Source: a bacterium
Lineage (GTDB): Bacteria; Auribacterota; Auribacteria; Auribacterales; Auribacteraceae
DNA: 64,000 bases
Direction: 5' to 3'
Assembly (NCBI GenBank): GCA_018435605.1
Contig: JAHDNF010000003.1
Coordinates: 248,001 to 312,000 of the forward strand
Part shown: positions 27,400-36,752 of the stretch, piece after piece
How positions within the stretch are numbered: the first letter of the stretch is position 1
Layout of the letters: each line of letters starts with the position of its first letter
Notes under the pieces: generated by a model
Seen by the model: the letters and a program-made list of their open reading frames with translations, nothing else
The model's database searches: none
What the model was told of the DNA's origin: nothing
Made by a program: the position numbers and the translations under genes

Positions 27400-28434
27400 A
27401 TGACTATGGCTGATATTGTCTATGAGCGGTATGCCAATATAATAGACTGTTTTCAAAAGATATCTATAGGCGTTATCGGCGATATTATTGCCGATTCTTT
27501 TATTTTCGGCCAGCCTTACGAGTTGTCGCGCGAGGCGCCTGTTGTGATAGTCAAGTATGAATCACAGAAGATAGTGCCCGGTGGAGCGGCGAATACCATC
27601 AACAATTTACGCAAACTCGGTGCGGCAGTGTATCCTTTCGGATTGGTTGGCAACGATGATAACGGTAGCGTACTGCGTTCGTATTTTGATGGGCAGGGAA
27701 TAGATACCCGAGGTATCGTGTCCATGGACGGTCGGCATACTATTACCAAGATGCGTGTTATGGCCGGCGGAGCGCATACCTCCAAACAACAGGTTGTGAG
27801 AATAGATTACGATCCTCTCAAACGTATGGATAAAGACTGCGAGCAGTGTATTATAAAAAATCTTGAGTCGGTAATAAATCGGCTGGACGGGCTTATCGTG
27901 TCCGATTACAACTATGATTTGTTCAGCCCTGCGATTATACACTATATCAATGAAATAGCTAAAAAGAAACTTGTTATAGTCGATTCGCATTATCGTCTCG
28001 CACAGTTCAAAGGTGCGGCTGTTCTTACTCCAAACGAAGCGGAAACATTTCGGGCTGTGCGCCTTGATTATACTGATGAACTGGATATACTGCGTGCGGG
28101 GAAACGGTTGATGGAATTGGTCAAACCACAGCAGGGCATATTGGTTACCCGAGGCAATGAGGGAATGATGCTGTTTGAAAACGACAGGGAACCTCTGAAA
28201 ATTCCTATCGCCGGATCGGATGATGTAACCGATGTTACGGGTGCGGGGGATACAGTTGTAAGCGTGCTTACACTTGCGCTTTTAGCCGGAGCGTCGTTGG
28301 TTGAGGCATCGTATCTGGCTAATTTCGCGGCAGGGATTGTGGTTATGAAAAGCGGTACGGCCACGACCGATCAGGACGAATTGAAAGAGTTTATTATGAG
28401 GTGTCTAAATGAAAAAACTGCGCACTCTTGCTGA
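27400..28434 (+). CDS. rfaE1: D-glycero-beta-D-manno-heptose-7-phosphate kinase (HldE N-terminal type)
   Basis: 344 residues of PfkB/ribokinase fold. GGAANTINNLRKLGA, VSDYNYDLF and the catalytic DVTGAGDTVVSV (Asp base) are complete. It phosphorylates heptose 7-phosphate at C1. In E. coli this domain is fused to the adenylyltransferase; here the two are separate genes that overlap by 26 bases. GAGGA precedes the ATG. Confidence 0.9.
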   Translation: MTMADIVYERYANIIDCFQKISIGVIGDIIADSFIFGQPYELSREAPVVIVKYESQKIVPGGAANTINNLRKLGAAVYPFGLVGNDDNGSVLRSYFDGQGIDTRGIVSMDGRHTITKMRVMAGGAHTSKQQVVRIDYDPLKRMDKDCEQCIIKNLESVINRLDGLIVSDYNYDLFSPAIIHYINEIAKKKLVIVDSHYRLAQFKGAAVLTPNEAETFRAVRLDYTDELDILRAGKRLMELVKPQQGILVTRGNEGMMLFENDREPLKIPIAGSDDVTDVTGAGDTVVSVLTLALLAGASLVEASYLANFAAGIVVMKSGTATTDQDELKEFIMRCLNEKTAHSC

Positions 28435-28882
28435 ACTTAAAGAGATAGTCAGGTTACTTAAAGAAAATGGAAAAACCGTTGTTTTTACAAACGGTTGTTT
28501 CGATATTTTGCATGTAGGACATATCAGATGTCTGCGCGAGGCGAAATCCCTTGGTGATATTCTTATAGTCGCAGTCAACAGCGATGAGTCGATCGCTGTC
28601 AATAAGGGGCTTGAAAATCTGTTTTACCCGCAGGACGAACGTGTGGAAATACTAAATGCCATTGAATATATCGATTATCTGCTTTTGTTTTCGGATATCA
28701 CAGTCGACAATATTTTGTTGGAACTAAAACCGAGTATACACGCTAAGGGCACCGACTATACGGTAGAGACCGTACCAGAACGAGCAACTGTGCTCAGCTA
28801 CGGCGGTTCCATAGCTATAGTAGGCGACGAAAAGAATCATTCCAGTTCACTGGTGAAAAAGGAAATCAGGCGCTCAAAATAA
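28409..28882 (+). CDS. rfaE2: D-glycero-beta-D-manno-heptose 1-phosphate adenylyltransferase (HldE C-terminal type)
   Basis: 157 residues. TNGCFDILHVGHIRCL holds the HxGH nucleotidyltransferase motif; ERVEILNAIEYIDY and the S-S-x-x-K close (SSSLVKKEIR) complete the RfaE2 pattern. It forms ADP-D-glycero-D-manno-heptose, the precursor of the heptosyltransferase donor. It starts inside the kinase gene, so the pair is coupled. GmhA, GmhB and the epimerase HldD are not in the window. Confidence 0.92.
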   Translation: MKKLRTLAELKEIVRLLKENGKTVVFTNGCFDILHVGHIRCLREAKSLGDILIVAVNSDESIAVNKGLENLFYPQDERVEILNAIEYIDYLLLFSDITVDNILLELKPSIHAKGTDYTVETVPERATVLSYGGSIAIVGDEKNHSSSLVKKEIRRSK

Positions 28883-28903
28883 GCCATAAAAGGTGTTTCC
28901 TGC

Positions 28904-30463
28904 ATGCATGCCACTCTGACAGATGCAAATCTTAGACAGTCTATAATCAAATCGTTTTCTTCCGGATGCGGTATGTTGGTGCGCAAGGCGTCTGGAAGGG
29001 AGGTATACCGGCTTGATTTATCGGCACAGAATTCGTTTTACGTCAAAGCCTTTGCCCTGTATGGGAATTTTTTTCAAAATACCGTAGTTCTATTTAAGGT
29101 ATGGCACGAGTATTACCATCATATTAGGTTGCTCGAAAAAAAAGTGCCTTTACCTGAAGTAATCGGTTGGGCTCGTGTCCCAATGAATTCAGGTAACGAG
29201 GTTGTAATGCTGGTTACACGGGAGGTAAGTCAATCGCAACCGCTACAGAAACTTCAAGACGTATGGGTTGATTGCGGATTGATGACACGATTTTTCACCT
29301 TTTTAGCAGGATTTCTTGCGCAAAACTATCGCAAAGGTATATTCCATAAAGATTTACATTTAGGCAATATTTTATGGGATAAACAGCATGGTCGTTTGGT
29401 GTTTGTAGATCCGAAAGAAATATCGGTATCTCGAAGAATTTCCGTGCGGAAAATATTGTCAAATCTGTCTATGTTATACTGCTCGTTTTATCCTAAAGAA
29501 AAGTTCGATGAGTCTGTATGGGATCTGTTTCTTAAAATTTTTTATGAACAGTATGGATTGACACTGCCTTACGATTCTTACTTGAAAATTATGAAAAAAT
29601 TCAAGCGGAAACGTTTTTCGCAATGGATAAGAAGACGAACGAAACGGTGTTTTCGCGACAATGTCGATTTTGCTAAGTTAAGTGACGCAAATAGTTCCGG
29701 TATGGTAATAAAATCATCTCCTAGTTATGAGAAGATAAAAAATGATTTTAATTGTTTTTTAGATGAAAAATTCGGATCGGAACAATCGGTGTATTTAAAG
29801 AATTCCAATACTACGGCGGTACTGAAGACACAGGACTCCGAAGGCAAAATGGTTATAAAAAAGTTTAATGTCAAACGCCGTTTTGATCCGGTCAAAAATT
29901 TTTTCAGAAGGTCGCGCGCGTACCGGTCTTGGTATTGGGGGTGGCGGTTGACGCTCAATAAAATTCCGACTCCGCAACCGGTGTTCTATTCGGAAACCCG
30001 GCGTATGGGTTTGTTGTATGAAAGTTTTTACGCTATGGAGTATGCCGAGAATATACAAACCGCTACGGATTTTCTAAATGATTGGGGAAATACTTTAACT
30101 GTCGCTGAAAGACGGACTTTTCTGCGCAGGCTCGCTTTTTTGTGCGGGTCGTTGATTGATTCCGGTATTCACCACCATGATTTCCAGTTGAAAAATTTAT
30201 TGGTTGAGCGGATAGCCGGCTACCAAGGCCAGTCTGATTTTATTTTGTCAGTCATAGATATTGAAGCAGTCGGCAGGCAATTTATGACCAAGAATGCGCT
30301 TGTTTGGAATTATATAATGCAGTTGCGGAAATCATATTTGAGATTGAGTTGCGGATATGTTTTCACGACAGCCGAAATACTCTTGTTTCTAAGAAAACTG
30401 TTAAAAGAGCAATTCGACAGAAATAAAGTAAAGAAATTTTTAAAGACACAGGAAGTGATATGA
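28904..30463 (+). CDS. Tandem LPS-core-kinase-like protein (two kinase domains)
   Basis: 519 residues with two successive WaaP/Kdo-kinase-like domains. Domain 1 (about 1-270): a lysine in FYVKAF (K48), the catalytic HKDLHLGN (H148, D150, N155) and VDPKE in the DFG position. Domain 2 (about 285-519): K319/K320 in VIKKF, HHHDFQLKN (H424, D426, N431) and VIDIEAV. Both look catalytically competent. LPS kinases phosphorylate heptose or Kdo in the core on the cytoplasmic face, and the two domains could target two positions. It lies 21 bases after rfaE2 and overlaps the next gene by four bases. Each half resembles a whole family member, so this looks like an internal duplication. Confidence 0.78.
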   Translation: MHATLTDANLRQSIIKSFSSGCGMLVRKASGREVYRLDLSAQNSFYVKAFALYGNFFQNTVVLFKVWHEYYHHIRLLEKKVPLPEVIGWARVPMNSGNEVVMLVTREVSQSQPLQKLQDVWVDCGLMTRFFTFLAGFLAQNYRKGIFHKDLHLGNILWDKQHGRLVFVDPKEISVSRRISVRKILSNLSMLYCSFYPKEKFDESVWDLFLKIFYEQYGLTLPYDSYLKIMKKFKRKRFSQWIRRRTKRCFRDNVDFAKLSDANSSGMVIKSSPSYEKIKNDFNCFLDEKFGSEQSVYLKNSNTTAVLKTQDSEGKMVIKKFNVKRRFDPVKNFFRRSRAYRSWYWGWRLTLNKIPTPQPVFYSETRRMGLLYESFYAMEYAENIQTATDFLNDWGNTLTVAERRTFLRRLAFLCGSLIDSGIHHHDFQLKNLLVERIAGYQGQSDFILSVIDIEAVGRQFMTKNALVWNYIMQLRKSYLRLSCGYVFTTAEILLFLRKLLKEQFDRNKVKKFLKTQEVI

Positions 30464-32103
30464 GCGATACGGTAGTAATCAACCCTCGGTATAACAATAT
30501 CTTGTCGCAATACGGATTCGGTTCTTTGGAATCATTTTTGAGTTTCAAGGACGGACAGATAATGGACAAAAACCGAAAGCGTTGTGTATACAAATTTAGA
30601 CTCAAAGATCCGGAAACCAACAAGTATAAAACATTCTATCTTAAACAATTCCATAAACCTTCATTCAAAAGAGACCTGCTGAAATTTTTGGAGTTCGGAT
30701 TGCCCGTATCGGAAGCAAAAACCGAATGGATGAACGCCTGTATGCTGATAGAAGAGGGGTTTCATACCATACCTCTGGTTGCTTATGGAGAACGCAAGGT
30801 TTTAGGGGTTGAGCGGTCGTCTTTTTTCTTGTCCGAAGAAATTCCTAATGCCCGTTGCCTTGCGGATTGGTTTTTGACATGTTCGGACACGATATTACGC
30901 CGCCGTGTTTTGCTGGCTCTGGCTGACACTGTCCGCAGAATGCATGGATGTAAATTATCGTATCCTGATTTATATATGAAGCACGTGTATCTTAATGAAA
31001 AATCAATAAGCAACGGCTCGTTTCGCTTTGTTTTTCTCGACCTGCACCGGTTGCGTAAAAAGAGACGGTTATCATTTCAATCTCGTATCAGGGATTTAGC
31101 GGCGTTTTGTTTTTCTGCCTTACCGGTTTTTAAAGATGAAGAAATGCTTTTATTTTTGAATAAATATCTTGAAGATCAGCCTGATAGCGATAAATGGATT
31201 AGCGCGGTTACAGCCCGCATAAAACGCCTTAAAGTTCGCCGGACACATACTAAAGGCGTATTGGCGCGGGAATGTGTAAGCGGCGACGGCAGATCTCATC
31301 TTTTTGTTAACGAACATTATTTCGAGGATTTTGTGGAACAGGGTATAAACAATTTTTATGATCTGTACACATTTCCAGTCAACTCGGATAAACTGACCGA
31401 TAATCCCGGAAGGACGGTTGAAACAATCGATTTCATATCGCGCAACCGAAGATGTACGCTTTATATAAAAAAGCATGAGAATTGCGGGTTGAAAATAATA
31501 AAAGAGCGTTCTCGTGTTGAATGGAAAAACCACCTGATTTGCGAACGGCTGGGTATTTCGGTACCTACTCTTGTAGCGTGGGGATATGCCTGTAATCCGT
31601 CAAGGTCGTGTCTGGTTACTCATGAGATAGAAAACTGCCTGTCTCTTGAAAAAATTGTGCAAATGGGATGTCTGCCGGCAAATTTTGAACAACGCAGGGG
31701 GTTGATAATGCAAATAGCGAGTATTGCCAGAAATCTTCATGAAAAAGGGTATTGTCATAAAGATTTTTACGCAGGCCATTTATTGATTCGGACGAAATCG
31801 TTGACCGATTTCAGCGAGGCAGAAACTTATCTTATTGATTTGCAACGGATAGCAAAACTAAAACTGTTCAAATGGAGATGGCGTATAAAAGATTTGTCTC
31901 AGTTGGATTTTACGACCAGATACCCTGAAATACGTCTTAAAGACCGGTTAAGGTTTATGCATGAGTATCTTGGATGTAAAAAATTGTCTAAAGAGCATCG
32001 CGCACTGCTTGCTAAAATATCGGCGAAAACCGACCGTATACGGCGGCACATTCCAAAAGTATTGCGCCGTAAAAATATAGATTCGTGGGATCAGGTAACT
32101 TGA
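30460..32103 (+). CDS. Second tandem LPS-core-kinase-like protein, first domain degenerate
   Basis: 547 residues, again two kinase-like domains. Domain 2 (about 290-547) has the WaaP-type catalytic loop CHKDFYAGH (H433, D435, H440 in the Asn position) and LIDLQRI as the metal-binding segment. Domain 1 (about 1-275) has YPDLYMKH (Y168 replaces His, D170 kept) and FLDLHRL. Domain 1 may therefore be weak or inactive. WaaP phosphorylates core heptose I, and the domain-2 loop is close to that family. The start overlaps the previous stop as ATGA. With the previous gene, this places four kinase-like domains in a row. Confidence 0.77.
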   Translation: MSDTVVINPRYNNILSQYGFGSLESFLSFKDGQIMDKNRKRCVYKFRLKDPETNKYKTFYLKQFHKPSFKRDLLKFLEFGLPVSEAKTEWMNACMLIEEGFHTIPLVAYGERKVLGVERSSFFLSEEIPNARCLADWFLTCSDTILRRRVLLALADTVRRMHGCKLSYPDLYMKHVYLNEKSISNGSFRFVFLDLHRLRKKRRLSFQSRIRDLAAFCFSALPVFKDEEMLLFLNKYLEDQPDSDKWISAVTARIKRLKVRRTHTKGVLARECVSGDGRSHLFVNEHYFEDFVEQGINNFYDLYTFPVNSDKLTDNPGRTVETIDFISRNRRCTLYIKKHENCGLKIIKERSRVEWKNHLICERLGISVPTLVAWGYACNPSRSCLVTHEIENCLSLEKIVQMGCLPANFEQRRGLIMQIASIARNLHEKGYCHKDFYAGHLLIRTKSLTDFSEAETYLIDLQRIAKLKLFKWRWRIKDLSQLDFTTRYPEIRLKDRLRFMHEYLGCKKLSKEHRALLAKISAKTDRIRRHIPKVLRRKNIDSWDQVT

Positions 32104-32104
32104 T

Positions 32105-33280
32105 ATGCGCGGACGAAAGTTGAAAATAGCCTTCAATATAGATCATTTCAGGCCTGATAAAGGAGGGGCGGAACGATATTTAATAGATCTTGTGACATTT
32201 CTGCTTGATAATGGACACGAGGTGCATGTATTTGCAATGGATGGAGAACAAACTATTCAGCATGAGCGTTTCACATTTCACCGTGTTGGAGTGCTGACAT
32301 GGTTCAGGTGGCTTCGTTCGTTATGTTTTGTTATCAAATCATCTAAGATGATCGGGGCGCATTGTTTTGATATAGTGCAGGTGCTGGGTAAAAATTTGAC
32401 TATGGATATTTTTCAACCTCATGGCGGATCGCACAGAGCGTCGTTTCGTCAGAATATTATTGCTTCCGGCGAATCGAAAATTACCCGTTTGTTTTACGCT
32501 TTTTTTCGGTTGTTAGATCCGAAACAGGTTCTGTTTTTTGTTATAGAATGGTTGCAGTTTCACAGAAAACCGTTACCTGAAATATTGATAATTTCCAAGA
32601 TGATCGGCAACGATCTGAAACGATATTACAGGGTTCCGGACGAAAAAATGCATCTTATATATAATGGCGTCGACCTATCGCGGTTTTCTCTGGAGTGTCG
32701 CCGGCGGTACCGGTGTGATACTCGCGGTTTACTGGGAGTGGAAAAAACACAGAAATTATTGTTCTTTGTAGGCCATAACTTTAAATTGAAAGGGCTTCGT
32801 TATTTTCTTGAGGCTGTAAAGATTGTTGCTGATAAAAAAGGAACAAACACGCTACGCGCTTGTGTTGTCGGATCGGGAAATAAAAAACGTTTTGAAAAAT
32901 ATGCTACCGGTCTCGGAGTGAAAGAGTGTTGCATTTTCAGCCCGTCTGTTGCTAATATAGAGCAGTATTATGCCGCGGCAGATGTATTGGTACAGCCTAC
33001 CTTCTATGATCCTTGCTCGCTTGCGGTTTTAGAGGCGTTGGCGTGTGGAGTACCGGTAGTTACCACACGATTTAACGGCGCCGGCGAGTTGATCGAGCAG
33101 GGCGAAACCGGAGTGGTAGTAGATAACCCGCGCGATAGTAACGCAATCGCTCAGGGGATACTTCATTTTATAGAGGCTGATGCGGAAATTGTTGCTATGC
33201 GGGCAAGCGCTTCTATGAATTTGTACGGCATAGATAAAATTTTTCAACGGATTCTTGATTTTTATAAATCGGAACTTTAA
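32105..33280 (+). CDS. Glycosyltransferase family 4 (WaaG-like)
   Basis: 391 residues, GT-B fold. GGAERYLIDL in the acceptor domain, IYNGVDLSRF in the linker, and DPCSLAVLEALACGVPVVTT with the GT4 E-x7-E in the donor domain. The QPHGGSHRA segment resembles the equivalent region of the LPS core glucosyltransferase WaaG, so a hexose transfer to core heptose is likely. It starts one base after the preceding stop codon. Confidence 0.83.
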   Translation: MRGRKLKIAFNIDHFRPDKGGAERYLIDLVTFLLDNGHEVHVFAMDGEQTIQHERFTFHRVGVLTWFRWLRSLCFVIKSSKMIGAHCFDIVQVLGKNLTMDIFQPHGGSHRASFRQNIIASGESKITRLFYAFFRLLDPKQVLFFVIEWLQFHRKPLPEILIISKMIGNDLKRYYRVPDEKMHLIYNGVDLSRFSLECRRRYRCDTRGLLGVEKTQKLLFFVGHNFKLKGLRYFLEAVKIVADKKGTNTLRACVVGSGNKKRFEKYATGLGVKECCIFSPSVANIEQYYAAADVLVQPTFYDPCSLAVLEALACGVPVVTTRFNGAGELIEQGETGVVVDNPRDSNAIAQGILHFIEADAEIVAMRASASMNLYGIDKIFQRILDFYKSEL

Positions 33281-33298
33281 AAACAGGAATATTTTTTC

Positions 33299-34705
33299 AT
33301 GCTAAAAAGTATACGTCGACACGAGCACACATTATTTTCTGCATTATTGACTGTCACGGATTTTCTGGTTATCGTATTCAGTTTGCTTTTTGCGTATTAC
33401 ATACGTTTTTATACTTTTTTTGATGTACCGAAGGGAATACCGCCTTTTTTAGCGTATGCCCGTCTAGTTATACCTGTAGCTATTTTATACACTATTATAT
33501 TAGAGCGTCTTGGAGTTTATAAGCCGAAAATAGATCCGTTTCACCTTAGCGAAATTTACGAACTTCTAAAAGGTGTTATTATCGGCAGTCTGATTGTTAT
33601 GTCCGGTACTTATCTGTACCGTGAGTTTCAGTATTCGCGCGGTGTGATGCTTATAGCGTTTATGCTACTGGCCTTTCTGTTGGTTTTAGATAAAATTATT
33701 ATCCGGTCTATTCAGGCCAATATGAGAACACGCGGTTTGTTATTGAAGAATGTGTTGATTATAGGTGTCGGCAAACCGGCTCAGAGATATTATGAGACTT
33801 TAAAAAGCAAACCTGCGCTTGGGTTTAATCCGGTCGGTTTTTTATATTGTGACGACGAGACTGTCGATAAAGACCATCCGTACAGCACAGCGATTCTAGG
33901 TCATGCGGATGATATCGGTGAAATTATAGAAAAGTATAGAGTAGACGAAGTCGTTGTAGCCCTTCCGGGAATATCTCACAATATTCTTATTAAGATAATT
34001 ATGTTGTGTGAAAAGGAGATTGTTAAATTTAGGGTTATGCCTGATATTTTCGAGATAATGATGAGTAAAATGACCATTGAGGAAATAGAAGGGATGCCGT
34101 TTGTCGCCATCAAGGAAACCCCTTTGTTGTCATGGTGGTATTTTGTGAAACGAGGCCTCGATATAGTGGGGTCGGGGTTGGGTTTGTTGGTTTTGAGCCC
34201 GTTATTGCTACTCATAGCCTTTATAATAAAGAGAACATCCTATGGACCTGTCTTTTACAAACAGGAACGTATGGGTATTGACGGAAAAGTATTCACTATG
34301 CTCAAGTTCAGAACCATGCGTCAGGACGCCGAACAGGAAACAGGGCCTGTATGGGCTACTTCTGACGATACCCGCAAGACAAAGTTCGGTAGTTTCCTGC
34401 GCAAAACCAACTTGGATGAATTGCCTCAATTGATAAACGTATTTCGGGGCGACATGAGTATTGTCGGCCCTCGTCCTGAACGTCCTTATTTTGTGCATCA
34501 GTTCAAAAGTAAAATTCCTCATTATATGAGCCGGCACAGGGTCAAATCAGGCATAACCGGTTGGGCGCAGGTGAACGGTCTGCGCGGCAACACTTCTCTT
34601 GAAGAACGGATCAAATGTGATTTATACTACATCGAAAACTGGTCGCTCATGCTTGATCTGAAGATTATCCTGAAAACCTTTTTTGCTCATAAAAACGCTT
34701 ATTGA
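33299..34705 (+). CDS. Polyprenyl-phosphate sugar phosphotransferase (WbaP/WcaJ type)
   Basis: 468 residues. Four to five N-terminal membrane segments (about 15-130), a CoA-binding-like Rossmann domain (about 145-250), a membrane segment near 285-310, then the bacterial sugar-transferase domain: KRGLDIVGSG, FKRT-like KFRTM, the catalytic Asp-Glu in LDELPQL, IVGPRPERP and GITGWAQVNG. It transfers a hexose 1-phosphate to undecaprenyl phosphate and so starts each lipid-linked repeat unit. GGA precedes the ATG and the gene sits 18 bases after the GT4. Its presence in the LPS operon rather than in the 1-10 kb export locus suggests the two clusters act together. Confidence 0.9.
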   Translation: MLKSIRRHEHTLFSALLTVTDFLVIVFSLLFAYYIRFYTFFDVPKGIPPFLAYARLVIPVAILYTIILERLGVYKPKIDPFHLSEIYELLKGVIIGSLIVMSGTYLYREFQYSRGVMLIAFMLLAFLLVLDKIIIRSIQANMRTRGLLLKNVLIIGVGKPAQRYYETLKSKPALGFNPVGFLYCDDETVDKDHPYSTAILGHADDIGEIIEKYRVDEVVVALPGISHNILIKIIMLCEKEIVKFRVMPDIFEIMMSKMTIEEIEGMPFVAIKETPLLSWWYFVKRGLDIVGSGLGLLVLSPLLLLIAFIIKRTSYGPVFYKQERMGIDGKVFTMLKFRTMRQDAEQETGPVWATSDDTRKTKFGSFLRKTNLDELPQLINVFRGDMSIVGPRPERPYFVHQFKSKIPHYMSRHRVKSGITGWAQVNGLRGNTSLEERIKCDLYYIENWSLMLDLKIILKTFFAHKNAY

Positions 34706-34719
34706 GGATTGTTCTTCAG

Positions 34720-35664
34720 ATGGATGTAACGTTTGTAATCGTCAACTGGAATAACGCCGATCTTCTGCGTAATTGCTTGGCATCGATATATGAAACGGTT
34801 TCTAACTATACCTTTTCTGTAGTAGTCGTTGATAACGCATCATCGGATAACAGCATATCAATAGTGAAATCATTCTTCCCATCCGTGAAAATAATTTCAA
34901 ACAATAGTAATCTGGGGTTTGCCAGAGCGGTCAACAAAGGGATAGCCTGCGCGAATGGGCGGTATGTTGTTCTATTGAATACCGACGCCATACTTACAAA
35001 AAATGCGATTGACCGGTTGATATCGTTTATGGATAAAAATACTGATACAGCGGTATGTGGCGGCCGGCTTATATACCCTGACGGTCGAAAACAGCATTCT
35101 TTCGACAATTTTCCGTCGCTGATAACGGAACTGACCAATAAAAGTTTGTTAAGAAAAATGTTTCCTCAAAAATATCCGGGTAAATATCGGGATTATTCAG
35201 AACCGCTAGAGGTGGATTCAATCATAGGCGCGTGCTTTGTTATTAGAAAAGAGTGCATGGATAGAGTGGGCATGCTTGATGAGGATTTTTATTTTTTTCT
35301 CGAAGAAACCGATTTATGTTTTCGAATGAAGCTGGCAGGATACCGGATAGTGCATGTACCGTCAGCCGAAATCGTTCATTTGCAGGGGAAATCCGCGGCA
35401 AAAGTTCCTGTTGCAAGCAGGGTGGAGTATTATTATTCACGGTATCTTTTTTTTAAAAAAAATCGATCTGCCTTATCTTATTTTATCCTAATGCTTGTCA
35501 TTTTTATCAGATGTATGGTAAAAGTGATGGTGTATTTTTTATTCGCGGTAGCGACAGGGTTTCGCAACGAAGCGGTAATGCACAAGTGGAAGCTCGCATC
35601 GACGTTGGTATTGTCTCATTTGCTTCGATTTCCTCCGTCTATGCGTATGGAAGGGAATGCATGA
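34720..35664 (+). CDS. Glycosyltransferase family 2
   Basis: About 314 residues with a GT-A fold: TFVIVNWNNADLL at the start, VVDNASSDNS, NLGFARAVNKG, LLNTDA (the metal-binding Asp) and DEDFYFFLEETDLCFR. These are typical of rhamnosyl-type GT2 enzymes (WbbL-like). A hydrophobic stretch near residue 255-280 could anchor it to the membrane. ATG 34720 lies about 12 bases after GAGG; an upstream TTG at 34702 is possible. The stop overlaps the next gene as ATGA. Confidence 0.85.
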   Translation: MDVTFVIVNWNNADLLRNCLASIYETVSNYTFSVVVVDNASSDNSISIVKSFFPSVKIISNNSNLGFARAVNKGIACANGRYVVLLNTDAILTKNAIDRLISFMDKNTDTAVCGGRLIYPDGRKQHSFDNFPSLITELTNKSLLRKMFPQKYPGKYRDYSEPLEVDSIIGACFVIRKECMDRVGMLDEDFYFFLEETDLCFRMKLAGYRIVHVPSAEIVHLQGKSAAKVPVASRVEYYYSRYLFFKKNRSALSYFILMLVIFIRCMVKVMVYFLFAVATGFRNEAVMHKWKLASTLVLSHLLRFPPSMRMEGNA

Positions 35665-36752
35665 AACTTAAAGGCAATGAAAAAATTTTGATAATAAAGC
35701 CCAGCGCGCTCGGTGACGTGCTTCATGCGCTGGCTGTTGCCGGTGAGATAAAAAAAGTATATCCGGACGTATGTATTTCTTGGGTAGTAAACAGGGAATA
35801 TGCAGAATTACTTGATAACAACCCTGTTATTGATAAAGTGTATGTGTTCGAACGCAGGAAATGGGGACGCAAGCGACGTGTTTTAAAGACAGCAAGCGAA
35901 TTTTTAAAGCTGATACAGTCTGTGCGTAACGCTCATTACGATTGTCTGATAGATTTGCAGGGGCTGTTGCGTAGCGGTTTGATTACAATTTTTTCCGGCG
36001 CTAAGATAAAAATCGGGCTCAGTGATGCGCGAGAGGGAAGCAGGTTAGCTTATAAGCATCTAATAACCGTTCACGATAAAAAGCGTCACGCAGTAGACCG
36101 CTATCTAAAAACAGTACGTTATTTCGGTATTGAACCGGAATGTCCGAACAGGATAGCATTTCCGCTGAAATGGAATCAATCTGTTAATGATGCGGTCGAG
36201 CAAATTTTTCGAAATCATGGATTGACAGACGGTTCATTGAAAATAGCGCTCAACCCGAACGCCAGATGGGATACCAAATGCTGGCCTTTCGAGTATTTTG
36301 CTCAGTTGGCAGATATGTTATATGAAAAAATGAATGCACAAATTGTTTTTGTAGGCAGTCCGTCAGACCGTTCGAATATTGATAAGATTCTGTCGGCAAT
36401 GAATCACAAGCCGGTGGATGCTGTAGGTAAAACCTCTTTGCTGGAACTGGCGGCTCTGCTTGCCCGTATGGATTGTCTTGTAACCAATGATTCCGGGCCT
36501 ATGCACATGTCGGTAGCTGTAGGAACTCCGGTTGTCGCGCTTTTCGGCCCGACCGATCCGGCAAAAACAGGGCCATACGGCGAGGGTCATGTGGTAATAC
36601 AAAAAGAACTGGCATGCGGCGCTTGTATGAAGCGTTCGTGTTTGAACCGGCAATGCATGAGCGATATTACTGTTGAAGAAGTGTTTGAACATGTAGAAAA
36701 CCTTATTTCCGACCACCGTAAATATACTGCTGGATTTGCGCGGCATCTATGA
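35661..36752 (+). CDS. ADP-heptose:LPS heptosyltransferase (GT9, WaaC/RfaQ-like)
   Basis: About 363 residues. The GT9 features IIKPSALGDVLHAL, LIDLQGLLRSG, LNPNARWDTKCWP and NDSGPMHMSVAVGTPVVALFGPTDP are all present; the KPSALGDV opening suits heptosyltransferase I or a related transferase. The start is fixed by the ATGA overlap with the GT2 gene and by GAAGGGA before it; the frame is open 150 bases further upstream. A second heptosyltransferase of the operon. Confidence 0.88.
   Translation: MKLKGNEKILIIKPSALGDVLHALAVAGEIKKVYPDVCISWVVNREYAELLDNNPVIDKVYVFERRKWGRKRRVLKTASEFLKLIQSVRNAHYDCLIDLQGLLRSGLITIFSGAKIKIGLSDAREGSRLAYKHLITVHDKKRHAVDRYLKTVRYFGIEPECPNRIAFPLKWNQSVNDAVEQIFRNHGLTDGSLKIALNPNARWDTKCWPFEYFAQLADMLYEKMNAQIVFVGSPSDRSNIDKILSAMNHKPVDAVGKTSLLELAALLARMDCLVTNDSGPMHMSVAVGTPVVALFGPTDPAKTGPYGEGHVVIQKELACGACMKRSCLNRQCMSDITVEEVFEHVENLISDHRKYTAGFARHL

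Noticed and set aside
28409-28434. Frameshifted bifunctional hldE gene (kinase and adenylyltransferase split by an error)
   Set aside because: The kinase ends normally after its full domain, and the second gene has its own ATG and complete N-terminal motif, so two overlapping genes are the better reading.
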